From: Rhizobium lusitanum
Lineage (GTDB): Bacteria > Pseudomonadota > Alphaproteobacteria > Rhizobiales > Rhizobiaceae
Direction: 5' to 3'
Assembly (NCBI RefSeq): GCF_014189535.1
Contig: NZ_CP050307.1
Span: 1,860,001 to 1,924,000 of the forward strand
DNA length: 64,000 nucleotides
In this document: piece by piece, positions 1 to 8,522 of the stretch
Numbering within the stretch: the first letter of the stretch is position 1
Layout: each line of letters begins with the position of its first letter
Notes under the pieces: generated by a model
The model's database searches: none
Seen by the model: only the letters and a program-made list of their open reading frames with translations
What the model was told of the DNA's origin: nothing
Made by a program: the position numbers and the translations under genes

Positions 1-750
1 TTCAGACTGACCCCACGAGGGTATCATACGCTCGGCTCCATCAACCATCTTGCCGTCTTTGGCGAAAACTATCTGGAACTTCTGGGCTTTCCGCCGGGGG
101 ATGATAAGAAGCGGAGCGATCTCTGGTCCTATCCGACCGGCCTGAATGGCCTTGCCTTTCGCACCACTGACGCAGCTACCTTGCAGGGCGAACTGGCCGC
201 CGCCGACAAACCAGTGACGGACTGGAAAGACTTTTCCCGCCCCGTTGAGGTGAATGGCGTACAGAAGCCCGCCAGTTTCCGTACCTTTCAACTCGGCCGG
301 GACACTATTTCCAATGGTCGCTTCTTCTTTTGCCAACACAATACGCCGGAGCTGGTGTGGCGCCCGGTCGATCAGGACCATCCGAACAGCGTTTTGGATA
401 TCAGTGACGTCTTCATCGTCAGCCGTGCGCCTCAAACGATCACCGAACTCTTCGACGGGTTTCCAGCAACGGCAGCACCCCGGGTCGACAAGGATGGCAT
501 CGTTATCCAGGCCGGTGGTGTCACGATCCATATCCTGTCGGAGGACAAGGCGGCCGCCCGTTTTGGATCAGCCATTCCGCAGAGCTTTGAGGGCAACGAG
601 CGAAAGGTCGCCCTTGGACTGAAAGTCCGCTCACTCAAGGCCGCGGCGGATGCCCTCGCGCTCGGTGGTTTTTCGCCTCTAGCCTTCGAAGGTGGCTTGC
701 TCATCGATGCTGCGGCTGCCAATGGCGTCGCGCTTTGGTTCAAGGAATAG
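1..750 (+). CDS. VOC/glyoxalase-like protein, 5' truncated
   Basis: The frame is open from the first base of the window, so the start codon lies upstream; about 249 residues are visible. Near the beginning it reads HTLGSINHLAVFG followed by YLELLGF. This is the beta-strand/metal-ligand pattern that opens a vicinal oxygen chelate domain of the Glyoxalase_3 type. The second half (FQLGRDTISNGRFFFCQHNTP) looks like the second VOC repeat. Substrate cannot be told from sequence; many such proteins are uncharacterised dioxygenase or lyase relatives. The stop is TAG at 748-750. A short hairpin with arms GTCCTC and GAGGAC (about 787-802) follows the stop but lacks a T-run. Confidence 0.8.
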   Translation, partial: FRLTPRGYHTLGSINHLAVFGENYLELLGFPPGDDKKRSDLWSYPTGLNGLAFRTTDAATLQGELAAADKPVTDWKDFSRPVEVNGVQKPASFRTFQLGRDTISNGRFFFCQHNTPELVWRPVDQDHPNSVLDISDVFIVSRAPQTITELFDGFPATAAPRVDKDGIVIQAGGVTIHILSEDKAAARFGSAIPQSFEGNERKVALGLKVRSLKAAADALALGGFSPLAFEGGLLIDAAAANGVALWFKE

Positions 751-847
751 CAAGGATATCGACGCCATGGCGCTCGAAATCGACAGGTCCTCCCAGGAGG
801 ACTACCTCGATCTACGGTTCGGCCGTTAAGAAGAACATCGCCCAGAA

Positions 848-1012
848 ACGAAAAAGCCTGCCGCGGGAGGAGGTGCGGCAGGCTTTTCGAAAAGAACCGA
901 ACAGCGGCTGGGAGGAGGAGTGCCGCCGTTCCTACAGACGTCCCTGGGAGGAGGAGCGGGCCGTCTGAAACTCGAAGCTCTGCGGGAGGAGGTGCATCAC
1001 TTCGATGAGTTC
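848..1012 (-). ncRNA. Multi-hairpin sRNA with four CCUCCUCCC loops (alpha-r14/NfeR1-like)
   Basis: Read on the minus strand, this segment forms four consecutive hairpins, and each exposes CCTCCTCCC in its loop. The plus-strand GGGAGGAGG copies are at 865-873, 910-918, 946-954 and 984-992. Arms visible on the plus strand are 969-977 with about 1000-1011, CAGACG/CGTCTG around 935-967, GCGGC/GCCGC around 904-925, and a perfect 13-bp stem at 852-864/875-887. The last hairpin is followed on the minus strand by TTTTT, so it also serves as the intrinsic terminator. Repeated anti-Shine-Dalgarno loops are the hallmark of the rhizobial alpha-r14 (NfeR1) trans-acting sRNAs. Those are described with about three hairpins, so four is longer than I would expect. 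The family assignment is from memory of the motif; the structure is read directly. The 5' end is approximate. Confidence 0.75.
851..887 (-). terminator. Intrinsic terminator of the sRNA
   Basis: A perfect 13-bp inverted repeat (852-864 with 875-887, arm AAAAGCCTGCCGC) encloses a 10-nt loop holding GGGAGGAGG. On the minus strand the stem runs directly into TTTTT. The anti-SD loop is therefore part of the terminator itself. Confidence 0.8.
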
Positions 1013-1136
1013 AAAATACTCTAAATATGATTCATTACCATGTCTTATGCTGCACTGCAGCTATGCAAGAAATACATGTCGACGAAATTGTCAACGGAAC
1101 GCCGGGCCAGGAGGTTTCGAACATGGGACATGACGC

Positions 1137-1163
1137 AAAAACGCCCGCGTTGTGAGCGGGCGT
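1137..1163 (-). terminator. Intrinsic terminator after the DUF1127 gene
   Basis: The inverted repeat ACGCCCGC (1141-1148) with GCGGGCGT (1156-1163) has a 7-nt loop. On the minus strand it is followed by a T-run (1137-1140). It lies about 30 bases past the stop of the minus-strand DUF1127 gene and so ends that transcript. Confidence 0.85.
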
Positions 1164-1194
1164 CGAGCAGTTTTAAAGAGCAGATGCTGCGCAG

Positions 1195-1341
1195 TTAGCG
1201 CGCGATCGATGCCCGGGCAACGCTGCGGATGTCGGCGCGGTCGATACCGAGGTCCTGCAGTTCGCGGCTGGACATACGGCCAAGTTCGGTAACGGTCTGA
1301 CGGAACTTGCGCCAATTGTTGAAAGAGCGTGCTACGTTCAT
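1195..1341 (-). CDS. DUF1127 (YjiS-like) small protein, 48 aa
   Basis: A 48-residue basic peptide starts MNVARSFNNWRKF and continues with a core of the type RQTVTELGRMSSRELQDLGI, ending SVARASIAR. The pattern of a tryptophan-containing N-terminal helix, then L..ms.reL.DiGi.R.di, is diagnostic of DUF1127. These are arginine-rich small proteins with many paralogues in Rhizobiaceae, where some bind RNA and affect phosphate, carbon and sRNA metabolism. An AGGAAAGGGG ribosome site precedes the ATG at 1341, and a strong terminator follows. The gene is monocistronic. Confidence 0.9.
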   Translation of the reverse strand: MNVARSFNNWRKFRQTVTELGRMSSRELQDLGIDRADIRSVARASIAR

Positions 1342-1851
1342 GATAATCCCCTTTCCTGAGGGCTAATGACGTCAGCAACCTTGCTAGGCTCCGGCGTCGT
1401 TTCGATGCTTGGAATATAGGCGTTTCAATCGGTTTAAAACAGCGACAATGCAACAAAGCACCTATGCGCGAGATGCAAAGGTCAATTGGAATGAGCAGAA
1501 GGTGGCGACTTTTTAAGCTCTCAAGCGATCGAATACCGTCAGACGCTTGTTCAGCGGCTCGGCATTCGGGCAGCTTTGGTTCTCGGTTCGAAGATAACGG
1601 ATATGCTGCGGGCGCCGCTCATCGCGATGGGAATGACTGCGGCATGCGCCCATGGACCTTCCGCGACGCAGGGCGATTTCATGTTGCATCGCGATAAAAA
1701 TGCGGATTATAAACGATGCACTCACCACGGACCCGGTGAAATTCCGGGTGGCTCTTCTGGCCGCCGATCCGCCAGATAACGCAAAACCTGCATGCCATCC
1801 AGACAACCGCTCAACAGAGCGTGTTCGACATGCTTTGCGAGAACTCACCAT
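1342..1851. other. Intergenic region, no gene seen
   Basis: About 510 bases lie between the DUF1127 start and the SulP start. Open frames exist on both strands, but their translations show no recognisable domain and they lack convincing ribosome sites. The left part must hold the DUF1127 promoter (minus) and the right part the SulP promoter (plus). I see no strong hairpin or repeat. Confidence 0.5.
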
Positions 1852-3318
1852 ATGCAGCTTTCATCCATCCGTCGGGATTGGTCTGCCAATCCGATGCGCG
1901 AAATGCTCGCCGGAGCCGTTGCTACGTTCGCATTGATCCCAGAGGTCATCGCCTTTGCTTTCGTAGCGGGCGTCGACCCACAGGTCGGCCTGTTCGCTTC
2001 CTTCATCATCGGCATCGTGATTGCCTTTACGGGTGGGCGTCCCGCGATGATCTCGGCCGCAGCAGGTTCGGTCGCACTTGTTGCGGCGCCCCTGGTCCAC
2101 GCGCACGGACTGCCTTACCTCTTCGCTGCCGGATTGCTGGCGGGCCTTTTTCAAATCCTGTTCGGACTTTTACGTCTTGGCGTCCTCATGCGGTTCGTTT
2201 CAAAATCGGTCCGCACGGGCTTCGTCAACGCGCTGGCGATCCTGATCTTTGCGGCTCAGCTTCCGCATATCATCGGGGGGGACTGGATCGCCTACACCAT
2301 GCTGGCCGCTGGCCTGGCAATCATCTATCTGGTTCCGAAGATCACGACGACAATCCCGTCGCCCTTGATCTGCATTCTCATTCTGACCATCGCCTCGATA
2401 GGCCTCCAGCTTCCGGTCATGACCATCGCCGATCTCGGGAAACTGCCGGACTCGCTGCCGATTTTTGGCTGGCCCGCAGTTCCGCTGACCTTGCAAACGC
2501 TGACGATCATCGCGGGACCAGCACTCGCCATTGCCATGGTCGGCCTGCTCGAATCCATGATGACGGCCAGCGTCGTTGACGATCTTACCGACACTCCGAG
2601 TTCGAAGAACAGGGAGTGTACGGGCCTCGGTATCGCCAATGCCGCCGCAAGCCTGTTCGGCGGGATCGCCGGCTGCGGCATGATCGGCCAGACCGTCAGC
2701 AATGTGAAGTACGGCGGACGCGGACGTCTCTCTACCCTGTTTGCGGGTGCCTTTCTGCTGGTTCTGATGGTCCTGTTGAAACCATGGGTTTCTCAGGTTC
2801 CCGTGGCGGCACTCGTGGCCATCATGGTGATGGTGTCGATCGACACGTTCGACTGGTCATCATTGCGCACCGTGGTCGTCCACCCCAAGATGTCGAGCGC
2901 AGTCATGGTCGCGACCGTTCTCGTCACGGTGTTCAGCGCCAACCTTGCGCTGGGCGTGACTGTGGGCGTCCTCCTGAGCGGCGTTTTCTTTACCTTCAAG
3001 GTCGCCCGCCTGCTGCGGGTGGAAACCGAGAAGGATATGTCGAACGGTCGCTTGACATATCGCGTCTCCGGTCAGGTCTTCTTCGCGTCCGCAGACGTCT
3101 TCGTTGAAGCCTTCGACATTCAAGACGCGAGCGACATGGCGGTTCTCATCGACGTGTCACAAGCGCATTTCTGGGACATTACCGCTGTCGCAGCCCTCGA
3201 GAAGGTGGTGCAGCGGTTCAAAGCACATGGCATCCCAGCGGATGTTACAGGTCTCAACCAGTCGAGTTCGACGCTCATCGGAAGCCTCGATGGATCGATG
3301 AATCTGAAAGAGGTCTGA
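1852..3318 (+). CDS. SulP family inorganic anion transporter with STAS domain
   Basis: The 488-residue membrane protein opens MQLSSIRRDWSANPMREMLAG, then AVATFALIPEVIAFAFVAGV. This is the conserved first helix of SulP (SLC26-type) transporters. About ten to eleven hydrophobic helices follow to roughly residue 375. A soluble STAS domain comes next (roughly 395-488, containing VSGQVFFASADVFVEAF and MAVLIDVSQAHFWD). SulP proteins move sulfate, bicarbonate or other anions across the inner membrane. The frame is open 20 codons further upstream, but homology begins at this ATG. The gene stands alone. It faces a convergent nitrate/sulfonate-type ABC system, which makes sulfate a reasonable but unproven guess. 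Confidence 0.9.
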   Translation: MQLSSIRRDWSANPMREMLAGAVATFALIPEVIAFAFVAGVDPQVGLFASFIIGIVIAFTGGRPAMISAAAGSVALVAAPLVHAHGLPYLFAAGLLAGLFQILFGLLRLGVLMRFVSKSVRTGFVNALAILIFAAQLPHIIGGDWIAYTMLAAGLAIIYLVPKITTTIPSPLICILILTIASIGLQLPVMTIADLGKLPDSLPIFGWPAVPLTLQTLTIIAGPALAIAMVGLLESMMTASVVDDLTDTPSSKNRECTGLGIANAAASLFGGIAGCGMIGQTVSNVKYGGRGRLSTLFAGAFLLVLMVLLKPWVSQVPVAALVAIMVMVSIDTFDWSSLRTVVVHPKMSSAVMVATVLVTVFSANLALGVTVGVLLSGVFFTFKVARLLRVETEKDMSNGRLTYRVSGQVFFASADVFVEAFDIQDASDMAVLIDVSQAHFWDITAVAALEKVVQRFKAHGIPADVTGLNQSSSTLIGSLDGSMNLKEV

Positions 3319-3375
3319 TTCAGATCGGCGATTGCCAGTTTCGAGACCCCGAGCCGGAGCGGGCGTGTCATGCCA

Positions 3376-4407
3376 TCATATTTTGGCCGCCCTGACGAAA
3401 CGGGGATCGAAGGTCTTGTCATAGGGCACGTCGGCATCGGCCAGTTCCGGGTCGAGCGTCTTCAGGACGCTCATCATCGACTTGTAGCCTTCCTCGCTGA
3501 TCATGCCGTCAGGTGAGTACATTTCCTTCGAGTTCTTGAAGGCCTGTATGTAGAGATCGCGGTTTCCGAGAAGGTATTCTTCGGGCACGGTATCCGCCAC
3601 GTCTTCCGGCTTCGCCTGCTCGATCCATTTCAATGCCTTCAGGAAGGCATTGGTCACCCGCTGCGTCGTCACCGGATTGGCCTCGGAGAAACTGCGCTGA
3701 ATGTAGACCGTTGCAGCCGGGTTCGGACCGCCGAACAGCGCGCGCGTTCCGGCCTCCGTCCGCGTATCGATCAGGACGGAAACCAGATCCTCGTACTGAA
3801 GCTGGGCGATCACCGGATCGAGATGAGACAAGCCGTCGACCTCGCCGTTCTTGATCGCCGCGACAGCGCTTGCGCCGCCGCCGATGCCGATCAATGCGAC
3901 ATCGGTGGGCGCCAATCCATTTTTTTGCAGCGCATATTGCAGCATCAGCGCGGTCGACGAACCCGGCGCCGTGACCCCGAGCTTCCGCCCCTTGAGGTCG
4001 GCGACGGACTTGATCTCGCCGGCCAGTTCCTTGCGCACGGCAATCACGATCCCGGGGAACCGGCCCAGGCCGCAGATGGCGACGATATCCTGCCCCTTGT
4101 TCTGCATGCGGATCGTGTGCTCGTAGGCACCGGCGACGACATCCACCGAACCACCGATCAGCGCCTGCAGCGATTTCGCGCCCCCGGCGAAATCGTTGAT
4201 GGTGACATTCAGCCCCTCTTCCTTGAAGAAGCCCTTCTTCTCGGCAATCGTCAGCGGCAGGTAATAGAGCAGCGGCTTGCCGCCGACGGCGAGCGTCAGA
4301 TCCGGCTTTTCCGGTTTCGCGTCATCGGCGATGGCCGGCCCGCTTGCCTGAAAGAAAGCGGCAGCGCCGATGCTGGCCGTGCCGATCAAGAATGTTCTGC
4401 GTTCCAT
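3376..4407 (-). CDS. ABC transporter substrate-binding protein (NMT1/SsuA-like)
   Basis: This 343-residue periplasmic protein begins MERRTFLIGTASIGAAAFF, a Tat/Sec-like signal peptide, ending near AIADDAKPEKP. LTLAVGGKPLLYYLPLTIAEKKGFF and GGAKSLQALIGGSVDV follow, which is the NMT1/SsuA/TauA family pattern. The ATG at 4407 is preceded by GTGGAGAAGAGC, a fair ribosome site; an upstream in-frame start adds 15 residues and is less likely. It is the last gene of an ATPase-permease-SBP operon. The ligand is unknown: the family covers nitrate, aliphatic sulfonates, taurine, and pyrimidine or riboflavin precursors. Confidence 0.85.
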   Translation of the reverse strand: MERRTFLIGTASIGAAAFFQASGPAIADDAKPEKPDLTLAVGGKPLLYYLPLTIAEKKGFFKEEGLNVTINDFAGGAKSLQALIGGSVDVVAGAYEHTIRMQNKGQDIVAICGLGRFPGIVIAVRKELAGEIKSVADLKGRKLGVTAPGSSTALMLQYALQKNGLAPTDVALIGIGGGASAVAAIKNGEVDGLSHLDPVIAQLQYEDLVSVLIDTRTEAGTRALFGGPNPAATVYIQRSFSEANPVTTQRVTNAFLKALKWIEQAKPEDVADTVPEEYLLGNRDLYIQAFKNSKEMYSPDGMISEEGYKSMMSVLKTLDPELADADVPYDKTFDPRFVRAAKI

Positions 4408-4439
4408 GCTCTTCTCCACTCTATCGAGATTGAAATCAC

Positions 4440-5207
4440 CTAATGCCGCCATCGCAGCATGTGCCGCTCGACCTTCGTCATCAGCCAGTCGACGATGAGG
4501 ACGAAGGCCATCAGCACGAACATGCCGGCAAAGACGCCAGTCACGTCGAACACGCCTTCGGCCTGTTGAATGAGATAGCCAAGGCCCGCGGCCGAGCCCA
4601 GATATTCACCGACGACCGCGCCGACGACCGCAAACCCCACGGAGGTATGGAGGCTCGAAAACATCCATGACAGAGCCGAGGGGATATAGACGTGACGCAA
4701 CAACTGCCTCTCGTTCATGCCGAGCATGCGGGCATTGGCAAGCACGGTCGGGCTCACTTCCTTGACGCCCTGATAGACGTTGAAAAACACGATGAAGAAG
4801 ACCAGCGTGACGCCGAGCGCCACCTTCGACCAGATACCGAGGCCGAACCACAAGGCAAAAATCGGCGCGAGGACAACGCGCGGCAAGGCGTTGGCCGCCT
4901 TGACGTAGGGATCGAAGATGGCCGCGACCACAGGCCGCCGCGCAAACCAGAAACCGAAGGCCACCCCACCGATTGCGCCGATGAAAAATGCCAGCAAGGA
5001 TTCCGACAGCGTCACCCAGAGATGATACCAGATCGATCCGTCGGCGAACCATTTCACGATGCGCGCGGCAACCTTGAGCGGATCGGCAAAGAAGAAGGCG
5101 GCGGTGCGCGGGTTGCCGAAGACATGCGTTGCCGTTGCGAGATACCACGCACCGATGATGACGATCGCCACCAGCAATTGGCAGGCAAGGAGCTTCGTTC
5201 TGGTCAT
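4440..5207 (-). CDS. ABC transporter permease (SsuC/TauC type)
   Basis: This 255-residue inner-membrane protein has about six hydrophobic segments. The EAA-like loop PRVVLAPIFALWFGLG and the stretch VVGEYLGSAAGLGYLI are typical of BPD_transp_1 permeases of the nitrate/taurine/sulfonate family. It overlaps the upstream ATP-binding gene by 4 bases and is followed 32 bases later by the substrate-binding gene, so the three form one transcription unit. Confidence 0.88.
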   Translation of the reverse strand: MTRTKLLACQLLVAIVIIGAWYLATATHVFGNPRTAAFFFADPLKVAARIVKWFADGSIWYHLWVTLSESLLAFFIGAIGGVAFGFWFARRPVVAAIFDPYVKAANALPRVVLAPIFALWFGLGIWSKVALGVTLVFFIVFFNVYQGVKEVSPTVLANARMLGMNERQLLRHVYIPSALSWMFSSLHTSVGFAVVGAVVGEYLGSAAGLGYLIQQAEGVFDVTGVFAGMFVLMAFVLIVDWLMTKVERHMLRWRH

Positions 5208-6070
5208 TGGGCGGCCACGTTGGTCTGCTGATAGGCGGTCATGACTTCTTCTCGCAGCGCATGCCAGATGCTTTTATGCAGTTCGGTAAAGGCCGGGTCG
5301 TGGCGGATTTCCGCAATATCGCGCGGCCGGGGGATCGAGACGCGGAAATCACCGATGATCCGGGACTTCGGCCCCGCCGACATGATGACGATGCGATCCG
5401 CAAGAGCAATCGCCTCGTCGAGATCATGCGTAACGAACATCACTGCCTTCTTGTCCTCCGACCAGAGGTTCAGGAGAAGGTCGCCCATGATGAGGCGGGT
5501 CTGTGCGTCGAGCGGACCGAACGGCTCGTCCATCAGCAACAGCTTCGGATTGCGGATGAGCACCTGGGCCAATCCGACCCGCTTGCGCTGACCGCCGGAG
5601 AGCATGCGCGGATAACGATCGGCAAAGCCGCCGAGGCCAACGCGCTCAAGCCATTCCATCGCCGATTTGCGTGCTTCACTCGTCGACACGCCGGAGACTT
5701 CCAGGCCGATGGCAACATTTTCAAGCACGGTTTTCCATGGCATCAGCGAATCCTGCTGAAACAGGTAGCCGGCTTGCCTGTTCAACCCCTTCAGAGGACG
5801 CCCGAAAATCTCGACCGACCCGGACGCCGGCTCAAGCAGCCCTGCCGCCACGTTGAGAAGCGTGGACTTGCCGCAGCCAGTCGGCCCAACGATCGCCAGA
5901 AATTCATCGCCCGCCACATCGAGATCGGTGCCAGCCACCGCGTCGAAGCGCTTGCCGCCGGCGATCCCGAAAGAAATCGACACATTATTCAGGCGAACAG
6001 CCCGAGGAGCCGCGATCGTCACGGCTTCCGCTTTCGATTGAAAATTTTTCAACTCTCCCGAACCCATCAT
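5204..6070 (-). CDS. ABC transporter ATP-binding protein (SsuB/TauB type)
   Basis: The 288-residue nucleotide-binding subunit shows Walker A GPTGCGKST, the Q-loop segment GYLFQQDSLMPW, signature LSGGQRKRVGLAQ, Walker B LLLMDEPFGPLD and a switch histidine in VMFVTHDLDEA. This is the usual layout of SsuB/TauB/NrtD-type ATPases. It is the first gene of the importer operon and lies 309 bases downstream of the Nit1C operon on the same strand. It may therefore share read-through or a substrate theme with that cluster, but no overlap or coupling proves this. Confidence 0.88.
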   Translation of the reverse strand: MMGSGELKNFQSKAEAVTIAAPRAVRLNNVSISFGIAGGKRFDAVAGTDLDVAGDEFLAIVGPTGCGKSTLLNVAAGLLEPASGSVEIFGRPLKGLNRQAGYLFQQDSLMPWKTVLENVAIGLEVSGVSTSEARKSAMEWLERVGLGGFADRYPRMLSGGQRKRVGLAQVLIRNPKLLLMDEPFGPLDAQTRLIMGDLLLNLWSEDKKAVMFVTHDLDEAIALADRIVIMSAGPKSRIIGDFRVSIPRPRDIAEIRHDPAFTELHKSIWHALREEVMTAYQQTNVAAQ

Positions 6071-6379
6071 TCAACAAGCGACATCACAAAGAGCCTGACC
6101 AATCGGAAAACAGGCGGTCACGATCCAACTCACTGCATTGCCATTCGGAGCACACAAACTTGAGCGGCTGGACTGCCCAATGCCGCTGAACTGCGTTCAT
6201 CGATGAAATGACTAAGTTGGCTCGCCTCGCTGTCTCCTCCAAGCAGCGCCCCACCCGCCGAATCTGGCATCATGTAGCCTATTTTCGATAACATTTTCAT
6301 TACGAAGCGGCCAGCATGTCGTTTGTCTTTTAAGCTCAAGGGACCGTGAATGCCACCGACAAAAGCGCTTCCGCTGCGC
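6071..6379. other. Intergenic region between Nit1C operon and ABC operon
   Basis: These 309 bases between two minus-strand units contain no plausible coding frame, and I see no strong stem followed by a T-run. The ABC operon promoter should lie here if it is transcribed independently. Confidence 0.4.
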
Positions 6380-7246
6380 TCAGGGCGACGCTGTCAGCAA
6401 TACGCGCCCGATGAGGGCACCATCAGAGCGCCGCAGGCAGCAAGCCGCCGACATTGCCTCGCGATCCATGGCCGTCAGCTCCACACTGAGCGGTTCGCCG
6501 ATGCCGGCATTGCCCAGGAAGAAGCTATCCTTTCGGGTTATGTTGCGGAACGCACCGTCAGGAAACCAGCTTTCGAAGGCTCGCGCGACGAAAGCCTGGA
6601 AGTGAGCGAAATAGAGCAGGCCGGCTCCATTGAACTCCTGGCTTGCGGCAGGTTGAAAATGAAAGTCCCGCAGGACTTCCCGACCCATCACCGCCATGCC
6701 GAGATGGGTCTCGCAACGCCCGTTGCGGACATCCGACGCGATCCGGGCAAGCGTGTTTTCCAGCCGCACCGGAAAACAATTCGTGCCGGGCAACTCGACA
6801 CGGGCGATCGACACATTGTCGTTCTCGCGTGTCCGGCGGACAAAAGCCGAGAGAAGCTCGGCGTCACCGATCGGCTCTCCGTCGACGAGAAGCCGGTGCC
6901 GTGAGGAGACCTGGGTCTTCGACACCGGCTCAAGCACAGACTCTATACACAGCACCTGGTTGGCGTGCGCCCGATTGAGCTGCGCATTTGTCAGCGATGT
7001 CGCGCAGATCGCCGCATAGGTTTCGGTCCCGTCCGCGGTGCGAAAGTCCGCGTCGTCCATGCCCATGCATCTTGCCAGCATCAGCCAGTGGCGGTGTCCG
7101 AGTTCCTTCATCAGCCAGGTCTCGGAGAGACCGAAGGGCGTTAGCTGCGGCATGCCGAGCAAAATATGAGGCTCGAGCGCCCGTTCCATCAGCGCGCGTC
7201 TGGAAGGCTGCCGGAACATCTCGACATTGCGGATCGCGAGGCTCAT
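6380..7246 (-). CDS. Pnap_2097-like hot-dog-type biosynthetic protein
   Basis: The 288-residue protein begins MSLAIRNVEMFRQPSRRAL and contains LLGMPQLTPFGLSETWLMKELGHRHW, with later HLGMAVMGREVLRDFHFQPAASQEFNGAGLLYFAHFQAFVARAFE. This resembles the LnmK/Pnap_2097 family of probable biosynthetic proteins with a double hot-dog fold, known from polyketide and Nit1C-associated clusters. LnmK itself is an acyltransferase/decarboxylase; what this relative does is unknown. The ATG at 7246 overlaps the upstream flavoprotein stop by 4 bases (ATGA), indicating translational coupling as the last gene of the operon. The frame continues upstream but has no better start. Family assignment is from remembered motifs. 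Confidence 0.7.
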   Translation of the reverse strand: MSLAIRNVEMFRQPSRRALMERALEPHILLGMPQLTPFGLSETWLMKELGHRHWLMLARCMGMDDADFRTADGTETYAAICATSLTNAQLNRAHANQVLCIESVLEPVSKTQVSSRHRLLVDGEPIGDAELLSAFVRRTRENDNVSIARVELPGTNCFPVRLENTLARIASDVRNGRCETHLGMAVMGREVLRDFHFQPAASQEFNGAGLLYFAHFQAFVARAFESWFPDGAFRNITRKDSFFLGNAGIGEPLSVELTAMDREAMSAACCLRRSDGALIGRVLLTASP

Positions 7247-8511
7247 CCGTTCGCTGCCTGCTTGAGCACCGATCGGTCGTTGGCCAGCCGCTCCACAAGT
7301 TGACCCACCACATATTCCGCATCCTTTCCGACGCTGAGGAAGCGGCCGGAGCCCCACGTCCAAAGCCAGGGCATGCCAAGGACATAAGCCCCATCAACGC
7401 TGGTGACACCATGTCGATGGACCGGATAACCGGTGCCGTCGAAAATCGGCAAGGCAACAAAGGACCAGTCCGGCCGGAAACCCGTCGCCCAGATGACCGC
7501 ACCGACGCCTTCGGCCACAAGGTCGATTTCCGTGGGTTCGATCTCCGGCTCCCATAGCGGAACATAGGGCGAGCCAGCCGGCGCATCGATGTTGTTTGCG
7601 GCAATGTGCCTGTCGATCAACGCGTTGATGCCGTTATAGACCCGGTCGGCGCCGTCGAGATTGGCCTTGAGGTTCGGCTCGAACAGCATCTTGCCATTCG
7701 AGACGCCGGACATCCGGCCGTAAAGCGCCATGCCTTCCAGCGCGAATTTTCGCAGGTCGATATCCCGGCCGCCATCCCGGCCCGTCAGGTAATGGTTGGT
7801 GTCATGCTTCTTCTTGCCCATGCCGTCATGTTCGACCGTTATGTCATACTGGCCGACATCGGAAAGCCAGTCGACCACGTCGCGACCCCGATAGAAGCGC
7901 GCGCAGCGCGGTGCATTGCCGGTCACCATATGCACCTTGCGGCCGGCGAGATGCAGGTCCTCGGCGATCTGGCAACCGGACTGTCCGGAGCCGACGACAA
8001 TGACCCCGCCCTCCGGCAATTGATCGGAATTGCGGTAGTCGGCGGTATGAAGCTGCATGATGCTATCCGGCAGGCGCTCGGCGGCGCGCGGTATGGCCGG
8101 ATCACTATAGAGACTGGTGGCGAGGATCACGCTATCGGCGGTTACCGTTCCGGCTAAGGTTTCGACCCTGTAGAGATCTCCAGCCTTTTCGAGCGCGGTC
8201 ACCGCAGTGTGTTCGAAAACCGGCGCATCGACCTTACGAATAAACCGCTCGACATAGCCGATGATCTCATCCCTGACCATGAAGCCATGCGGATCCTTGC
8301 CGTCATAGGGATGATCCGGCAACTGGCACTGCCAGTTGGGCGTGACCAGGCAGAAGGCATCCCAGCGCTGCTCCCGCCATTTGTGCGCCATGGTCTTCTT
8401 TTCGAACACGACATGATCGATGCCGTGCTCTTTCAGGTAATGGCTCGCCGAAAGGCCGGCCTGGCCGCCGCCGATAACGACGGCACTGTAATGAGGCTCC
8501 AAAGTGGGCAT
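7243..8511 (-). CDS. nitH: MSMEG_0569 family flavin-dependent oxidoreductase (NitH)
   Basis: The 422-residue protein has an N-terminal FAD-binding Rossmann motif VVIGGGQAGLSASHYL (residues about 11-26). A second nucleotide site, GVIVVGSGQSGCQIAEDL (about 169-186), is an NAD(P)H-binding GxGxxG, and ATGFRPDW lies towards the C-terminus. This is the layout of class B flavin monooxygenase-like oxidoreductases. In Nit1C clusters this gene is called nitH. An AAGGAAACGCC ribosome site precedes the ATG at 8511. It presumably oxidises the pathway intermediate, but the substrate is unknown. Confidence 0.85.
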   Translation of the reverse strand: MPTLEPHYSAVVIGGGQAGLSASHYLKEHGIDHVVFEKKTMAHKWREQRWDAFCLVTPNWQCQLPDHPYDGKDPHGFMVRDEIIGYVERFIRKVDAPVFEHTAVTALEKAGDLYRVETLAGTVTADSVILATSLYSDPAIPRAAERLPDSIMQLHTADYRNSDQLPEGGVIVVGSGQSGCQIAEDLHLAGRKVHMVTGNAPRCARFYRGRDVVDWLSDVGQYDITVEHDGMGKKKHDTNHYLTGRDGGRDIDLRKFALEGMALYGRMSGVSNGKMLFEPNLKANLDGADRVYNGINALIDRHIAANNIDAPAGSPYVPLWEPEIEPTEIDLVAEGVGAVIWATGFRPDWSFVALPIFDGTGYPVHRHGVTSVDGAYVLGMPWLWTWGSGRFLSVGKDAEYVVGQLVERLANDRSVLKQAANG

Positions 8512-8522
8512 GGCGTTTCCTT

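Noticed and set aside
735..968. Plus-strand open frame over the sRNA region
   Set aside because: It runs through the sRNA hairpins and repeats, has no ribosome site and encodes no recognisable protein.
865..992. Repeated GGGAGGAGG units as a possible CRISPR or tandem repeat array
   Set aside because: The units are 9 bases with spacings of 36-45 and lie in hairpin loops of one RNA. No CRISPR repeat length or cas gene is present.
1513..1851. Minus-strand frame in the DUF1127-SulP gap
   Set aside because: There is no ribosome site, the composition is Arg/Ser-rich and typical of spurious frames, and no homology pattern is seen.
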